In this document: positions 48,001 to 59,200 of the stretch, one piece after another
How the letters are laid out: every line of letters begins with the position of its first letter
Numbering within the stretch: the first letter of the stretch is position 1
DNA from: Ascaris suum
Taxonomy: Eukaryota > Nematoda > Chromadorea > Rhabditida > Ascarididae
Direction: 5' to 3'
NCBI GenBank assembly: GCA_013433145.1
Contig: CM024168.1
Span: 4,782,184 to 4,846,183, forward strand
Length of the DNA: 64,000 bases
The notes under the pieces: generated by a model
Databases searched by the model: none
Seen by the model: only the letters and a program-made list of their open reading frames with translations
What the model was told of the DNA's origin: nothing
Made by a program: the position numbers and the translations under genes

Positions 48001-51000
48001 TTCATTTATGGCCCCGGTCCGTTGATAGCCTTCTATCTATGCTGAACCAACCACGTTCAACCCGGTCTCATGTTGACCATGGTCTCACCACGATTCCCTC
48101 TCTCCACCGAGGGGAGATTTAACCATTATCCGCAAAAATTTTCTGGCGTAGACGTAAACTGATGAAGGGAATATTAAGCCTGTATGTACTAGAATTTGCT
48201 GGAGTCGTTTTTCACGGCGAAGCGAACCTCCATCAGCATGATTATGTTCTTATTGGTGACATACGAGTGTTCGACTTTCATCAATAAAACGCCCATTTAT
48301 TTTCATTTTGTATGCAACTGTTGATTGTGACTAAGAATCAAAATTACAATAAATTGCTCACGCAGCACACATTTGGCATATCTCATAACTCAAAGCGCAA
48401 CTCATCCTCTCATATGAAATTATATATGCAAAGCGGATATCAGCGAAGTGTAATTATTCTGAGCTATAGATATAGTATTGCTTTAATGTCTTAATTGGTC
48501 GATACAGTGCAATGTCCAGTTCTAACGGATGCAGTTTCAACTTCTGACCACTGCACTATCACACTGTTCCAGCAGTCAATCCAATGATGGATGCGTGTGC
48601 ATTTTTTACATGCTAGAAAGACTGTAGCACAGATTTGCAAAGGCGTTGCATTCACTTTCTATCGAAAATGCGATTGCGCACTTCCGCTGTTTAGCGAACT
48701 CGAATGGGTGAATAGCCGATGTAATTTTCTATGCTTCTTTCAGCTTCCTAACTGCCTTAGTGTTTTATTTGCCTTCCGATGGTGGTGAAAAGATTTCGTT
48801 ATGTATATCGATCCTCATTTCGCTCACCGTCTTCTTCCTTTTGCTCGGTACCTTCACTTTTTAAATTTATTTATTAGTCACCAATTATTCTTCAGATGGC
48901 TCTCAGTGGTATCCGTTAAGAGTACCGCATTGTTGAAATATTCTCGAAAATAAATTCACATGTCGTTAAAATCTAACACAACGGCTCCTTCTCCTAAAAT
49001 TTTCGTTTTTGATGCATGAATTTAGATTTGATATTCAGCGTTAAAGACACTTGAGGTTAATAGGGTTTGAACTCTCCACATGAAGAGGTCATAAATGAGA
49101 GACATGGTGATTTTGCGATGAAACTGAAGAGTGGAATTGAGACAAGTTTTTTATTCCTATAGCTCTATTTGTGGAAATGTTTTAAGCTTTTTTGGAGCCG
49201 TGATGAGTGGTTGACAAGTGCTCAATGCATCATCAGTTGGCTGATGGGCTTGCGACGTAATAAGCCGAACACGATTGCTATGTCACCATACTGTAACGAG
49301 TCATTGCCACACACGTTTTCGCCCACTCCACTTCATACTTATGCGTGGTGCCTTTCGCAGATAGTTCCATTGTTATAGATTTGAAGTACTAACAGTTTCT
49401 ATTTGCTGAGTTATTATGAGGAAGGATGTAAATAAAAGTTCCGCTTAAGCATATCAGCTAATGGATAAGATATGCATTCTTGCAAGTTTGCTTGACGGTG
49501 ACATACGTATTTCAAACGATGCATTTCAACTGCTCGAAAGTGAGGACATCGACAAAAAAAAATCAAATATATTCAATAAAAGCGGAATAACTAAAGTAAT
49601 TTCCGGGGTTGATATGAATGCGTCGAGTGATTTCAGTTGAGATCATTCCATCGACCTCTCTCGTGATTCCGCTCATAGGCAAGTACCTTCTATTCACTAT
49701 GGTGCTCGTTACACTCTCCGTTGTTGTCACTGTTATTACGTTGGTAGGTATTTATTTGCACTTCCACTATTCTTTTATTTCTTTTGTTTGACCTATCGGT
49801 ATTTAACCGATTACAGACAACATTGGCGTTAAGCGTTGGCTAACCTTAACTCCAAGGTATGGCCAATCCTAACGTCCTTTAGAATGATTGATGTGGTCCA
49901 TTATTCATGAATGCAATGGCAGCTGCATTTGAAATAGTCTTACTAATCCATGACTGCTTTCTGAAGGCACCTTTATATGTTTGATTCCTCCATGACGTGC
50001 AGTGTGCACGCTCTGCAGCCTTCCTGGTTGACGCATTGAGCTAAACTCAGCTGATAAATGTTCATGAAGGCGGATGACAACTGGCAAACGTGAATTGCAC
50101 AATTCCAAAAAAGTTCTGTCATTCGTGGAGCATTTTGCTATTAAGAATCATTGTAGGCCGTCAAAATATCAACTAACAAATGTTTGTTGCAATCAGTGAT
50201 TGATATTAACGCACTTATGTTTCGATGGCACCTCAATTACGGCATCTTTTTTGAATGAATTTCTGGAAAGCTATAGAAGAATTAGAGTTGAGGTTTTCGC
50301 AGCCGTCTTTGAATAGATGAGTGGTTCATCTGGCATTTTCCATTACCATATTTTAATGAAACAAAAACAGAGGATACTTCAGGAGCCAATAATGGTCAGT
50401 CGAGCTGGATAGTTTTTCTTTTTAAATTGTGATGCATTTATTCCATATTTTGTTGTGGAGCAATTATGCGCTTTAATGCGGAAATGAAGATGATTTCTGA
50501 TGGGATGTGGCTTGCAAAGAGCTAATCACATTGCCGCTTGAGGTGGAAGAGGGCTATTAGGGAAACGAGCGAAGCAGTTGTTATAGCCTGCTAAGGTGAG
50601 ATTTAATGTCGGCGTGATGTTGAGAGCTATATTATTCGTATTTCAGAACGTGCATTACCGTACGCCCACGACGCACACAATGCCAAAATGGGTGCGACGA
50701 GTTTTTATCGAACTCCTTCCTAAGTACCTCCTCATGGGGCGACCCACGCCTTCCAGTGTTGGCCACACTCTATCGACCAACGTCACAAATGCGGTTTTCT
50801 TTTTGAATGCCTTTTACTGGCTTTTGCTTCGATATATCAAATGCTATTGTGGGAGAATTGATAAACGTTGTTAAATATGTAAGTGATGTCATATTAGTGA
50901 ATGCCAGCCACTCATTCTTGGCAACTCACCGTTAAGAGGGAATATCGTGTGCTTCCAAGTCAGACAACGATATGTTGTTGACTGCTAAGAGGTGCTGCAT

Positions 51001-52469
51001 TTTGCTAAGACACGTGATTTGTTAAGCTGACCATTTTGCCGATGGCAATAGGAAAGCTTTCCTGAAAGCAATGCATCATTAAGCCGGGTGTTTATTTCAA
51101 ATTTATATTCACCCGAGGTCACGAGTTTCCCACTTCAAAATGCAAAGCGATTACAGGATTAGAGTTGAACAAGGAATAAGAATGTGCAATCAGTAGTTTT
51201 AGTTGGTGCTTCCAAAGAAGTCCGACTCGCGTTTGCCGAGCTTCAGCATTCGCCCACGAGATCACTACGCGTCTGCACTCTTCGAGCAGGTCAACTGTTA
51301 AATGTTTTCCCATTTCCATAGATTCATCTCATCAATGCTCTACATTTGGCTCTTGAGATTTTTAATGTCAAGCGAATGTTGCTTCTAACGAGAACGATTT
51401 AAGAGCATCCGGTGACCGTGTGTTAAATTCATTTCCGGTTGGCACCATGTATGATCGCAGATTGTGAATAAAATGTTGGATTTTAAGCTCGGCTGACTGC
51501 TAAAACAACAAATTCAGCTTGTTCGCTTTCAAGTTCTGCACTTCTTTGAACCCCATCTCTTTTTATTTTCTTCTATGATGGTGATAGTGCATTTCGCTAC
51601 GGACGTTTAATTTTCTGTGCGTCAAAAAACACGTTATAAAGGTGTTTCCTCGTGCCGCTTAAAATAATTTGAAACTAGTGCGATTTTGTTGCATTGTTGT
51701 TTATTCACTCATGCGCCTTGTTATCCCTTGTCCTCGAGAATAACAATATTTAAGCTAATGCACGAAATTTTAATATTAAATGGCTGGTATGGTGAGGGCT
51801 GCAATGTTTTTAAATTCAGAGCATTTCAGATGGATTTTCTCTCGCGTGCATATCGTGCCTCATTTTCTGGCACGAAAAGTCAGGATCAAGGCAGTTTTGG
51901 CAGCACCTTCAACAAAGAGTATACTCCGGTGAGGAGTGCCATCGAAAGTGTCACCTATATCGCCGATCATTTAAAAAATGAGCAAGATGACAGTCAGGTT
52001 GGCACCTATTTATTCGAAATGCCATGTGTGCAATATTAAAGCCAATCGTTGAAAAAGTTGCTGCTAGCAAACGTAATCGTTTTTGTTGAGTGTATTGAGC
52101 CATATATCGATAAATAATCACACATTCTTGCACTTCTTGCAATGTAGGAAACGATATTCTTTTTCCTAGATTACTCTATAAAATATTCCACTGTTTTGAT
52201 GTATTTTTGATGCGTTTGAGCGAGGGTCAGTGTGTATGCGAACTATGAGGAAAATCCGGTTTTTTTACCCACCATTTCATCCTTTCCCATCGGCTCAGCC
52301 AGTCTGCAGTCACTATTGTGTATTTCAGGTGATCGAAGATTGGAAATACATATCGGTTGTGATGGATCGTATATTTTTATTTCTGTTTACGGCTGCATGT
52401 GCGTTTGGCACTGTAACAATAATTTTACGTGCACCTACAATTTACGATACAACCGTTGCGCTGGCATGA
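38839..52469 (+). CDS. unc-63: Nicotinic acetylcholine receptor alpha subunit, levamisole-type, 13 coding exons (gene span)
   Basis: This gene encodes a pentameric cation-channel subunit gated by acetylcholine, acting in muscle or neuron plasma membrane. Joining 13 exons (192, 45, 110, 93, 62, 129, 76, 108, 104, 107, 147, 168 and 141 nt) gives 1482 nt, 493 residues plus TGA, with all phases matching. Seen: hydrophobic signal peptide (about residues 1-21), loop [11 protein letters not shown], Cys-loop C149-C163 with 13 residues between and FPFD inside, loop B SWTYGG, loop C YPCC at 237-240 (alpha signature), TM1 about 258-281, TM2 about 289-308 after GEK, TM3 about 319-342, a roughly 110-residue cytoplasmic loop, TM4 about 462-480. 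Sequons at N45 and N134. The length is typical of the family. Known: UNC-38, UNC-63 and ACR-6, ACR-8, ACR-12, LEV-8 are the nematode alpha subunits of this type. I assign UNC-63 from remembered similarity of the loop C to TM3 region; the orthology is moderate, the family is near certain. Confidence 0.93.
40068..40083. repeat. A-run/G-run junction in receptor intron 1
   Basis: A run of A followed directly by a run of about nine G. G-runs of this kind are prone to length variation. Confidence 0.75.
40199..40243 (+). CDS. unc-63: nAChR exon 2: beta1-beta2 (loop D)
   Basis: Residues 65-79, [15 protein letters not shown], the conserved segment leading to loop D on the complementary face. Acceptor TTTCAG, donor GTAAGT, phase 0 on both sides. 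At 45 nt it is too short to stand out as an open frame. Confidence 0.93.
41443..41552 (+). CDS. unc-63: nAChR exon 3: loop D to loop A
   Basis: Residues 80-115 plus two bases of the next Asn codon. It holds [16 protein letters not shown] and loop [10 protein letters not shown], with the aromatic Trp and Tyr expected in the acetylcholine site. Acceptor TTGCAG, donor GTTAGT, phase 2. Confidence 0.93.
42441..42533 (+). CDS. unc-63: nAChR exon 4: loop E region
   Basis: Completes Asn116 and continues [15 protein letters not shown] to [10 protein letters not shown], the WxPPAIYKS signature before the Cys-loop. Sequon NGT at 134-136. Acceptor TTTCAG, donor GTGAAT, phase 2. Confidence 0.93.
43319..43380 (+). 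CDS. unc-63: nAChR exon 5: Cys-loop
   Basis: Encodes [20 protein letters not shown]. The two cysteines (149 and 163) are separated by 13 residues, the defining spacing of the Cys-loop ligand-gated channel family. Acceptor TTTCAG, donor GTTCGT, phase 1. Confidence 0.94.
44089..44217 (+). CDS. unc-63: nAChR exon 6: loop B and long acidic loop F
   Basis: Starts with [16 protein letters not shown] (loop B Trp170), then an extended charged stretch rich in Glu and Asp (residues about 176-211) that corresponds to loop F and is longer than in vertebrate muscle alpha subunits. Acceptor TTGTAG, donor GTTGGT, phase 1. Confidence 0.92.
45626..45701 (+). CDS. unc-63: nAChR exon 7: approach to loop C
   Basis: Residues 212-235 plus two bases: [20 protein letters not shown], the usual strand before loop C. 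Acceptor TTGCAG, donor GTGAGT, phase 2. Confidence 0.93.
46069..46185. repeat. Degenerate 39-40 bp tandem repeat in receptor intron 7
   Basis: Three diverged units start with CTTCGGG, CTTTGAG and CTTCGGG respectively and carry GAAAGCCCC, AAGAGCCCA or AAAGGCCCA at the same offset. The period is 39 to 40 bases. Confidence 0.6.
47652..47759 (+). CDS. unc-63: nAChR exon 8: YPCC loop C and TM1
   Basis: Begins [18 protein letters not shown]. The adjacent cysteines 239-240 with Tyr at 237 mark an alpha subunit. It then runs through [18 protein letters not shown], the start of TM1 with its conserved proline. Acceptor TTTCAG, donor GTTTGT, phase 2. Confidence 0.95.
47994..48124. mobile_element. Possible small foldback element (MITE) in receptor intron 8
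   Basis: A 131 bp, GC-richer segment bounded by GGTTAAAT on the left and its reverse complement ATTTAACC on the right; similarity extends imperfectly a few bases outward. It contains two GGTCTCA words. Size and short terminal inverted repeats suit a non-autonomous DNA element, but no target-site duplication or second copy was seen. Confidence 0.35.
48744..48847 (+). CDS. unc-63: nAChR exon 9: end of TM1 and pore-lining TM2
   Basis: Encodes [17 protein letters not shown] then [18 protein letters not shown], the pore helix. The Glu of GEK at the inner mouth fits a cation-selective channel. Acceptor TTTCAG, donor GTACCT, phase 1. Confidence 0.95.
49637..49743 (+). CDS. unc-63: nAChR exon 10: TM2-TM3 linker and TM3
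   Basis: Encodes [20 protein letters not shown] and the rest of TM3 ([15 protein letters not shown]). Acceptor TTTCAG, donor GTAGGT, phase 0. Confidence 0.95.
50647..50793 (+). CDS. unc-63: nAChR exon 11: start of cytoplasmic loop
   Basis: Encodes [20 protein letters not shown] and [12 protein letters not shown], the conserved MX helix after TM3. Acceptor TTTCAG. The 3' end is my weakest junction: GTTTTC keeps phase 0 with the next exon, but the donor is poor and the end could lie elsewhere in the open frame. Confidence 0.85.
51830..51997 (+). CDS. unc-63: nAChR exon 12: variable loop and MA helix
   Basis: 56 residues from [14 protein letters not shown] to the amphipathic stretch [18 protein letters not shown], which has the position and pattern of the MA helix before TM4. 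Acceptor TTTCAG (51824-51829), donor GTTGGC, phase 0 at both ends. Confidence 0.85.
52329..52469 (+). CDS. unc-63: nAChR exon 13: TM4 and stop
   Basis: Encodes [20 protein letters not shown], the rest of TM4 and the short tail [13 protein letters not shown], then TGA. EDWKYxxxVxDR is the universal pre-TM4 motif of the family. Acceptor TTTCAG, phase 0. Confidence 0.95.
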   Translation: MIEDWKYISVVMDRIFLFLFTAACAFGTVTIILRAPTIYDTTVALA

Positions 52470-53293
52470 ACGGAAGACGCAGTTCGCTGAACGGAAACAT
52501 CCATCACACTATTGCTTGCTCAATTCTCTTATCTTTCGTATGACATATTATTGCTTACAGCAATCATCTTTATTTCTTGTTCTTATGAGACGAAAAGAAT
52601 GAGTGTGTATGAAAGGATGTTTCCAAAGTTTTTTTTAACTGTAGTAGTTTAAGTGAATTTCAAAGAAATATTTCAGATAATTCTTGGTCCTCAAATTTCA
52701 GAAAACTCTGTGATACTTCTGATATTTAAGGGGACTCTAGATGCCTATTTAATTGCCCACAGTTCAGCGTATTGTAGTTTTGGTGATATTGTGGCAATAC
52801 GTTTATCACTTGTGTTGATATTTTTGAATGCAATTAAGTGCGTTGCGTTTTGTGGCCGTTAATGTGATGTTGAAGAGCGGAGCTTGCCTCTCCCATTCCT
52901 CTCCCCTGTCCTTCCCTCGCCCTTTCCTCCCTTTCTTGGTTCCCCTCGCCATCACCACCACATTTAGCTGTGATTTCAGGCTGAGTTTGCGATTGAGTCA
53001 AAAAGTTATGTAAATGAAGAAAAGGAAGGGATCCCTATGACGGGAAGAGCATTTTTGTTCGTCGTCTCTCCCCACCTTCCTCCTCTCCACCGTCAGCTGA
53101 GGATGCTCGCATTTGAGTCAGTGTACTGGGAGAGGATAAGTCAGGACTAATTGACGTTTTTTGTATGGTGTTCTTCACTGTGGCGTCCCTCCGATCACGA
53201 AATGATATGTTAGCGTTTTTCTTATTTATTTGCGCTCTTTTGAGTTATGAATTAGCCATCATCTAGCAGCGAGAAGATATATTCCTCCAAGAA

Positions 53294-53299
53294 AATAAA
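53294..53299 (+). promoter_or_regulatory. Possible polyadenylation signal of the receptor gene
   Basis: This is the first canonical AATAAA that I noticed after the receptor stop codon, about 825 nt downstream. A 3' UTR of that length is plausible, but a variant hexamer nearer the stop cannot be excluded. Confidence 0.3.
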
Positions 53300-56200
53300 C
53301 TCGCCTTTAAATTCTCTTCGAAGAAGATTTAACATCCTCAGTATCCTCTCTCTGCCACACAGACAAAATCAGTTCCCATAGAAGAGCGAATGTTTAGATT
53401 TGCATATAACTTATTTGCTTCTCTAGGCGCTTAACGATTTCTGTCATTGCGAATAACGGACATTCTGAAATATACTTCGGGAATTGAATTTTATCGTCGT
53501 GACCGTTTTGTGTGACACTGTTAGGTTTTGAAAGATGCAGCATATTTCGATTGCATAGCCTGCAAAACGAGTGAAGAGATGGTGTTCAAAGAAAAGCGCT
53601 TGCTTTGAGTCGAGATTTTGTGCTCAGAGGGACGGTCTGCGTTGTTCATATCTAATTAGGGTGCTTTATGCGTTTCGTTTCTCGATTTAAAAAATGCCGT
53701 CTCTTACTGAATAAAACGTTTATTTGTGGCATGTTTTATTATTCGTTATTTGTTGTATTAAGCAGCAGCCAAATTAAATGAAGCAGATTAAAGGTGAATT
53801 TCTCACATTTACCTTACAAAATTTCACATCTTTCATCGAAGCTGTTAAACGTCAGATGCGCGCAAATATGCAAATCGCCACACACTGATTGCATTCAACA
53901 TCTGTGAACTTAAGATAGCGTCACCTGCATATTTTAATTCTCTGCTAATATAGTTGATTCGAAAAGCGCTTAGAGGGCCCTGTGCGTGTAATTCCTAGCA
54001 TTTTGAGGGTTTCAGCTTAAAAATTGGCGAATCATTTGAGCGTGTTTTAGAGTACTCTACAACGCAAATTGATTGATGCTGTTGATCAGACACAGTAAGA
54101 CTTCAAAACCATTACATTTAATGGCCCGAAAACGACGCAAGGCTAATTTGCTAAAGCATACATTTCGAAATCAAATGCTATGTGCGGGGTATCATTTATC
54201 ATTGCTTGCGACGAACGAATGCAATACAAGGGAGATTCTACTGCACAAAAGCATCATACCTGTCGCTGATTCGATAGATATTTCACTGGTAATAGGTAAG
54301 CGAGGGGTCAGTTTTACCGATTCGGGTAGAAATCGCAGGCATAGACAGCTGCTGCTCAAGCATTAATTATTTTGCCTTTCCGTGGTTTTCTCACGCAAAA
54401 TAGATTGGCATGAGGTAACATGACGTTTTCAAAAGATAACAATAAGATAACGAAACTGACAAAAGGTCGACGAACTTATCAGAAGAAAGGTATTAGAAAA
54501 GCCAGAAATAACTGTTGTCAGTTGTCACGTCCCGCATCCTACATTTCTTGCAGAGGGTTGATTTCATATTTTAATCCGCGTTATGTATATATAGTGGCGT
54601 TGAGATATATGGATACATGAACTCTCCAGGAAGATTATTGATTCGCTCATTCTGTACGGTTTACAAACTGTCTTCTGGAAATATTGTTTGCCGAATGGGG
54701 TGCCTTTAAGCGAGTTGCCGTCGGTTTATATATGATAAATAGGCGAATGATTCGTTGGTGTTACGCTGTAATCACATTCAGCTCCACTGAACTGATTACA
54801 TTTGTTCTACCGCATTGAAGCCAACAGCACTGAAAACAAATGTCGAAATCGAGCAGTGTTTTCCATTCATTCCCATTTTAAGCCATAGAATAAGCCCAAT
54901 AACATATTTAAGCCGCAAACATAGCAAATATAATCATATAATTCTGCTTTTTGCATTGTACATAACCAGACATCCTCTTCTGCTAATTTTTAAAGCAGTT
55001 TCCATCAGAACTTGGTCCAGCTTGGAGCAATCAAGTGTGCGGGACATATGCATTGCTTTCCAGCTAGTAATGCCATTAGTATGCGAAAACTTGCGAAGTT
55101 TCTTCAAGCAAAGTCATTCAAGAAATCATCGGAAGTTGTTCTACACTAAGCATTAGAGGAACTAGCAAAAGATACAAATAACAATATCATTGACGTGACA
55201 GTGATCGATCATTTTCGGCGTGCGTAGTTGCAAACACCGCCGATTGTACCAAGCGTACGTCAATTGATCCCATGCTTATTCAGCTACGATTTGTGTGCAA
55301 CAATAAGCCAGATGCATTGCCTCCATCTAAACGTCCGAACTGAAGTAATAATGGGCGCAGTCACACGTGAATAACCACAAACCACAGATTCAGAGATAAC
55401 CTGGAAGCGGCTGTATTGTATTAAGCTGACCTTTAGTAGTCACCTCCGAATCGTCTAATATTATTGTGTGAAAAACAAGGCCAGAAGCGATTCATATGAC
55501 GATAAGAACTGGCAAGGGAGGGAGGAGTTCGTTCAACCATGGGACCAAATGCTCAATATCTACTTGCATCCATCTCGATTAGCAACTAGAGTAAATCCAG
55601 CAGGCGATGAGTGCAACTCACAACTCAAAGGTCACAAATTTATAAATATCCAATAAGTAGATTGTTGAGGTTGTGGGACGAGCCAAATTTCTTTCAGTCT
55701 TTTAATGCTTGAAGATTGTCTAATACTGCAACATGAAAATAAAATCAACTGAGGAATTGAATGGAATGAATAATACTGTGGTTCGTTACCAACGAAAAGC
55801 CTGCTCAACGCATTTAGCTGCACTTTTCTTGCACTCTTTTGGTAAAATCTTCCAGGTGTTGGCCTCTCGGTAACTCCCACAGTGTATTTCGTTTGTTTAG
55901 TTCATCTATACATTTGCTATGAAGTGGAATATTCCTTTCAAATGCGTCTAAGAAGAGGGGCGGTGCAGTGAATAATAGTGGGATACTTAAGCATCTTGAT
56001 TAGGTGACGGTCGAGTTGACCACATACGGAGATGGGCTTTTGAATAAGCCGCAGCATTGAAACTGCAAATCGATGCCTAAATAATGGAGCGCTTGTGAGT
56101 GCATAACATGCTGCGGTGGGCATTGGCTTCGACCGGACGTATGGCTCCCCATTTTGGAGGAGGTTCTTCCCTTAATCGGCCGAGGTGCGAGAAGAGATAT

Positions 56201-59200
56201 GGAGGCGCTGTGCTTAGCTTCTCATCACGCATCAGTACCCATCTTGTTTGCAGCACTTTTATGTTGAATGCACATCCACTAATCGACATCTATCCCAGCC
56301 GCGATGCCGATTGCTTTTCCTTGAGATTTTTCAACTTTTACTATTTTTTGTGCTTATTAGACAATGCCGAAAGGAGAATATGAGTTAAATGCATTTCGCT
56401 TCTTGGCTAACAGTATATCAAGCCAATCTAATATCTTCGGCATTCATATTCAAAGCACTAAATATGCCTTCGCCAGCGCAAAGTAACCTGTGTCGAAAAT
56501 TTGTACCGAATCAGGCTGTCTCCTGAGGCCCCAAAGCATATGTGTCTATGCTACGTGTAGTCTTCACCAGGTAACGCGAGCAAACGAAACTTTACAAACT
56601 AATATGCTTAATATTGCAGCGGTCAAGTATTACTCACAGTTTCCGTTACACTACAAGCTAAACAGGATAAGATTTTCCTTTATAGCGAAGAATTTGTTGC
56701 AGGCATGTCTCTCAGTTGTTTCTTCAGTTTTCAATGGTTCATACTTCCTTCATGAACAAGTTATGAAACGTTATTAAAATGATACGATTGTCAAGACTTC
56801 GGCAATCATTTCGGAACTATTCACCTTCTTCTTTCCAATAATTATTGATCAGAGTTAAACTAACCAGCGGCAATGTCGTAATTGCCGAGATATCTCTTAT
56901 GATTTACTTCAAATTTCTTAAAGCTTTTTGCGAATGCTTTATAGCGGCGAGGTTTTTTTTTGCAAATCTCTTTCAAATTCACCGGTTTAAAATCAAAATA
57001 ATGACTTATCGATTTGTTTCTCGATTAGCAGGATTGCCCGCTGATTGCAAATCAGTTTTAAGAGAGATTTGGGCAGTATAAGTGGGTACGTTGAGTGTGC
57101 TTATATTTGTCTATCCTATCGATGAGACTGCGACCGATGTGGGACGAAGTGAAAGTAAACGCTCCGAAATGCAATTAGGAGAACCGTTGGCATGAGTTTT
57201 TTTCAAAATAAAAGCCAATTCGTGTAGAAGGTAATTGTTTCCGTTTAAAATGTTATCAGCAGCTTGTTATTTTTATTGTTGCGAACGTGTCACGTCTATT
57301 TAGTGACTAGCAAGATAGTCCTACTAGATTTGTTATCCTTTATTGGCCTCCTACCTAGTGTGCAGTGCATCGCCTCAAATTGCAAACTGTGGCCTCGTGA
57401 GCCTACATATGAGCAGCGTTTCATGCGTTATGTGCGCTCTTCCTGTATTAGTCAGTGACGATCCGGATAGCTCGCCGAGGTTGGCAGAATATTTTTGTCA
57501 CTCACGGGCAATCGTTCGGTGGGTGTGTCAATTTCTGTGCTAACCAAGTATTAGATCATCTGCAAGTGGAAAGTGGGAAATCTGAACGTTAGAGGGTGAA
57601 TGTAGCTAGTTTGAACAAGCAGTAGCTTATGTTCCCTCCTTCTTGCAGTGCCTTGTGAATAGAAGAAGCTTGTAACTAACCTGTTGTCCTTTCGTACAAC
57701 CGTATGTACCTTTGCTGTGCAAACTGCGCACTACCGGTTCCGGTGTCATCACATTGAGTGAGGAAGAGAGGGGAGAGGGAGGGGAGTCGGACAGAGGGAT
57801 GAGGCGTCTTGGGATAGCAGTCCAGAACTTCATCGACTGCTCGATCACATTCGAGTTTAACATTTTCGACATACGTGTGCTTCATTGTACCCGATTTAGT
57901 TTAATGTGATAGAATTACGACAGCAGGATAATAGCCACCTTGTACCTTTCAGTGTGAATAGATGGTTCCGATTCAGCAAGGACGTTGCAGAATGTTTAAT
58001 TGTTCTTCTCGTTGTTGTGCTGTCTACGCTGCACACGTATCCGTACAGACACCTACTGGTACAAACATTGGGTGGGCCAGTACAGTTCTTAGACATTGGC
58101 CAGATTGGCCGCTAATCATTATCGGTACTAGCGTTTAAGACTCATGCTCTATCACCTGAATGTTACTGACCCAACTGCAGCTTTGTTTTGAGTTCTAAAG
58201 CTGCTCACTTTTTCTATTTTTCGCGTTTTAATACGAACGCTGCGGTTAGCCAATTTTTCAACAATGTATCTATTAGCTGTGCCGTAATATAGCTTCGAAA
58301 GTTTTTATATACGGTTCGGCTGTAGTAGTTCCGTCGGTTCTTAGCTCTTTCCTTGTGAAATCTGGTTAACTCTGGAAAAGGAACACCAAAGGTAAGTCTG
58401 GAAGGAATAAGTGCAGACGTGTTCCCCATTCGGAGTGTTGCCGCTGCATTTTTCCATCTAAATCCTTCAGTGACTGAGGCTTCTGTATCGAAAAACTAAA
58501 GTTATGGCAAAAAGCTCCCTCAATCCATTGGCTGAATTTTCCTCGAAGGCAGAATGTACTCATACCTGACGTGCACCTTTCAGCCAAATTATTTGCAACT
58601 TTTTCATTTCGCTCTGATAAGTTTCGAGTTTCGAGTTATCTTCAATGCAGTGAGGATAAGTGGATTATATTTATTTTACTCTCGTCCGGTGAATTCAATG
58701 GACATCTCGAATCACCGATACTCATCTGGCCCTATCTAATGACGGCCGGCTGCACCTTACCCAACGAGGTTGCAAACCCGGCAGCACTAACATAAGTTCG
58801 CATCTGGAGATTGTCGCTCTATTTGATCAGCTGGCCGATTCTGTTGCCAAGATTTTGTTTATGCAAATCACGCAGTAGTGACACCTACGAGCTGCTTTCT
58901 CAAACCTCGCTACTTCGTATTCTCGTTCCAAAATCGAAGCTTGATGCCGCACTACCGTCCGATATGACAACACAGAAATGATCTATTATCCTTTTAGTGC
59001 GATTCGTTAAAAAAAGAGAAAGTGCCATGCTTCTAAGCACACCACAATTATATTACCTTTAAAATATTTGTCCAACACGGTCTTGCAATTCTGGAAACTT
59101 TGACTTACATCCGTGTCTAACTAGTTAAGTGCGTTTAAGAGTATTCAATAGTCAACTTGAGAGTTCTGAGGCAGTGATCATTTGAGGATGGCGCTCCTTC

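Noticed and set aside
57343..57543. Plus frame with CALPVLVSD, reminiscent of a potassium-channel S6 segment
   Set aside because: No preceding pore signature or other channel exon nearby; short chance match.
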